The translations under genes and the position numbers were made by a program. Source: an uncultured Alteromonadaceae bacterium (GTDB lineage Bacteria; Pseudomonadota; Gammaproteobacteria; Enterobacterales; Alteromonadaceae). Taken from it: DNA of 64,000 nt. The notes beneath the pieces were generated by a model. That model saw nothing but the letters and a program-made list of their open reading frames with translations. It searched no databases and had not been told where the DNA came from. The DNA lies in assembly GCA_913056495.1 (NCBI GenBank), contig CAJXMO010000006.1, positions 166,896 through 230,895 on the forward strand. Reading direction: 5' to 3'. The first letter of the stretch is position 1. Each line of letters begins with the position of its first letter. Of this stretch, positions 62,947 to 64,000 are shown piece by piece.

Positions 62947-63711
62947 TCAATAAATTTGCTTAATTGTATTATTAATAAAATTTATTGATTCATAGCCAGT
63001 CTCATCGACTGAGGGTAAATCAAAATGAGGAAACTCAATTTTAGAATAATCAAACTGAGTCAGAATATGGCTAATACAGTTCAAACGCGCACGCTTTTTA
63101 TCATCTGCCGGTACAATGTGCCATGGGCTTATTGCGCTGGAAGTAGCTTGCATCATCTCAACTTTAGCCTGGGTATATTCCACCCATTTTGCACGGGCTT
63201 TTAAATCCATATCACTGAACTTCCACCGTTTAAGCGGATCAGTCAAGCGTTTGTGAAACCGTTTTTCCTGCTCTTTTGGAGATACAGATAACCAATACTT
63301 AAGCAAGACAATGCCGGATTCCATCAGCATAGATTCAAACGCCGGGCAATTTTTTAAAAAGTTTTGGTATTCGTCATCGCTGCAAAACCCCATGACTTTT
63401 TCAACACCAGCCCGGTTATACCAGCTGCGGTCAAATACACTCATTTCTCCGGCAGCCGGTAAATGTGCAACATAACGTTGAAAGTACCATTGCGTTTTTT
63501 CACGGTCACTGGGTTTATCTAACGCAACCACTTTGACATGTCGTGGATTAAGACGCTCTGTGATGGCTTTAATAATACCACCTTTGCCGGAGGCATCTCT
63601 CCCTTCAAATAAGATCACGACTTTAAACCCTTGTTGCTGGATCCAATACTGAAGTTTGACTAACTCTATTTGCAATTCCCGTAAATGAAATAAATATGCT
63701 TGTTTGTTCAT
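62947..63711 (-). CDS. ppk2: Polyphosphate kinase 2 family protein
   Basis: A 254-aa PPK2-family kinase. Walker A is EGRDASGKGG (about 36-45) with Lys43. The lid-like DKPSDREKTQWYFQRY follows, and Walker B is SVFDRSWYNRAGVE with Asp94. Such single-domain PPK2s use polyphosphate to phosphorylate ADP/GDP or AMP; the class cannot be decided from motifs alone. It stands alone, upstream of the porin gene on the same strand, with about 330 bp between. Confidence 0.93.
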   Translation of the reverse strand: MNKQAYLFHLRELQIELVKLQYWIQQQGFKVVILFEGRDASGKGGIIKAITERLNPRHVKVVALDKPSDREKTQWYFQRYVAHLPAAGEMSVFDRSWYNRAGVEKVMGFCSDDEYQNFLKNCPAFESMLMESGIVLLKYWLSVSPKEQEKRFHKRLTDPLKRWKFSDMDLKARAKWVEYTQAKVEMMQATSSAISPWHIVPADDKKRARLNCISHILTQFDYSKIEFPHFDLPSVDETGYESINFINNTIKQIY

Positions 63712-63844
63712 TAGGACAAGATAAGACGTGTATTTTATTTAACTCTAGTCGATTAACGAAAAATGACAATCAAATGGGTTGAATTGATAAACCATAAGCA
63801 GGGCGATTACCTGCTTATGGTAATAAGACAAACATTCACTACTA

Positions 63845-64000
63845 ACCTCAGCTACGCATAAGAACAGTTGAAGTAAAATTGGACTTTAATTTTTTAAATA
63901 TAACCACAATCTTGTTTATTTTGCGTTCCAATGTGGATAGTTTTTCGTCTATCAAGGCATTTTTGTGTACCTAATAGCGAGCTATTAGTAAGAAAAATAA
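63845..64000 (+). mobile_element. MITE-like element, copy 3 (family A), cut by window end
   Basis: Left end ACCTCAGCTACGCATAA (one mismatch to copies 1 and 2) and 156 bp of matching interior in the same orientation as copy 1, including the CTAATAGC-GA-GCTATTAG hairpin. The left flank is CTACTA rather than TATTTA. The right end and any target duplication lie beyond the window. The stretch 63712-63844 before it shows no gene. Confidence 0.8.

Noticed and set aside
1..64000. CRISPR arrays, tRNA or rRNA genes, prophage or integrase genes
   Set aside because: I saw no regularly spaced repeats, no tRNA/rRNA-like sequences and no phage or integrase products in the window.

Overview
The window looks like chromosome from a marine, polysaccharide-degrading gammaproteobacterium of the Alteromonadales (a Catenovulum/Paraglaciecola-like organism is my best guess). 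The basis is low-to-moderate GC, two TonB-dependent receptors, a SapC/cupin/tryptophan-halogenase cluster, a pectin-degradation locus, a TRAP transporter and close similarity of housekeeping genes to gammaproteobacterial families. The genus is inference. I saw no rRNA, tRNA, CRISPR array, prophage or transposase gene.

Layout. 1-6.3 kb: a YkgJ-type cysteine-cluster protein, purT, a YaeR-like VOC protein, and a siderophore-type TonB receptor overlapping a DUF1624 membrane protein. 6.3-16.5 kb: a GH3 exo-beta-glucosidase lipoprotein divergent from a large TonB receptor, followed by SapC, a cupin_8 protein, a flavin-dependent tryptophan-halogenase-like protein and a DUF6445 protein. GH3 and receptor share a 12-bp LacI-like operator. 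16.6-21.5 kb: a periplasmic binding-protein-like protein, then a MoxR/DUF58/transglutaminase operon. 21.5-29.4 kb: a CE7 esterase, small hypothetical genes, the folate-independent methionine synthase pair mesX-mesD, and an MBL/SnoaL/GlxA-regulator group.

29.5-46.7 kb is a pectin locus. A five-gene operon (GH28, PL1, CE12, CE8, UxuB-like reductase) cuts, de-esterifies and begins to catabolise pectin. A dctPQM TRAP transporter imports acidic sugars. A DUF4861-GH105 fusion lies divergent from it. A second operon encodes a c-type cytochrome, a beta-propeller protein and a DUF1080 (3-keto-glycoside hydrolase family) protein, with a SASA esterase beyond a terminator. An identical 14-bp near-palindrome lies upstream of GH28 and between dctP and GH105.

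46.8-64 kb: a TIGR03643 protein; a LysR gene divergent from dabB-dabA (inorganic-carbon accumulation) with a 33-bp palindrome between them; a five-gene phosphorelay/c-di-GMP operon starting with a FixL-like PAS kinase; a UbiA prenyltransferase; a VIT-family iron/manganese transporter; a PepSY/FMN-binding pair with a porin, predicted to carry out extracytoplasmic flavin redox; and PPK2.

Mobile DNA. Three copies of a roughly 214-bp non-coding inverted-repeat element (MITE-like) occur at 600-814, 21516-21728 and 63845 to the window end. The first two are flanked by a 6-bp TATTTA duplication. A fourth site at 28257-28282 holds only a 14-bp palindrome made of the two element tips, between the same 6-bp duplication (TAAATA). 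That is what a precise microhomology deletion of the element would leave. A different MITE-like element lies at 24076-24342.
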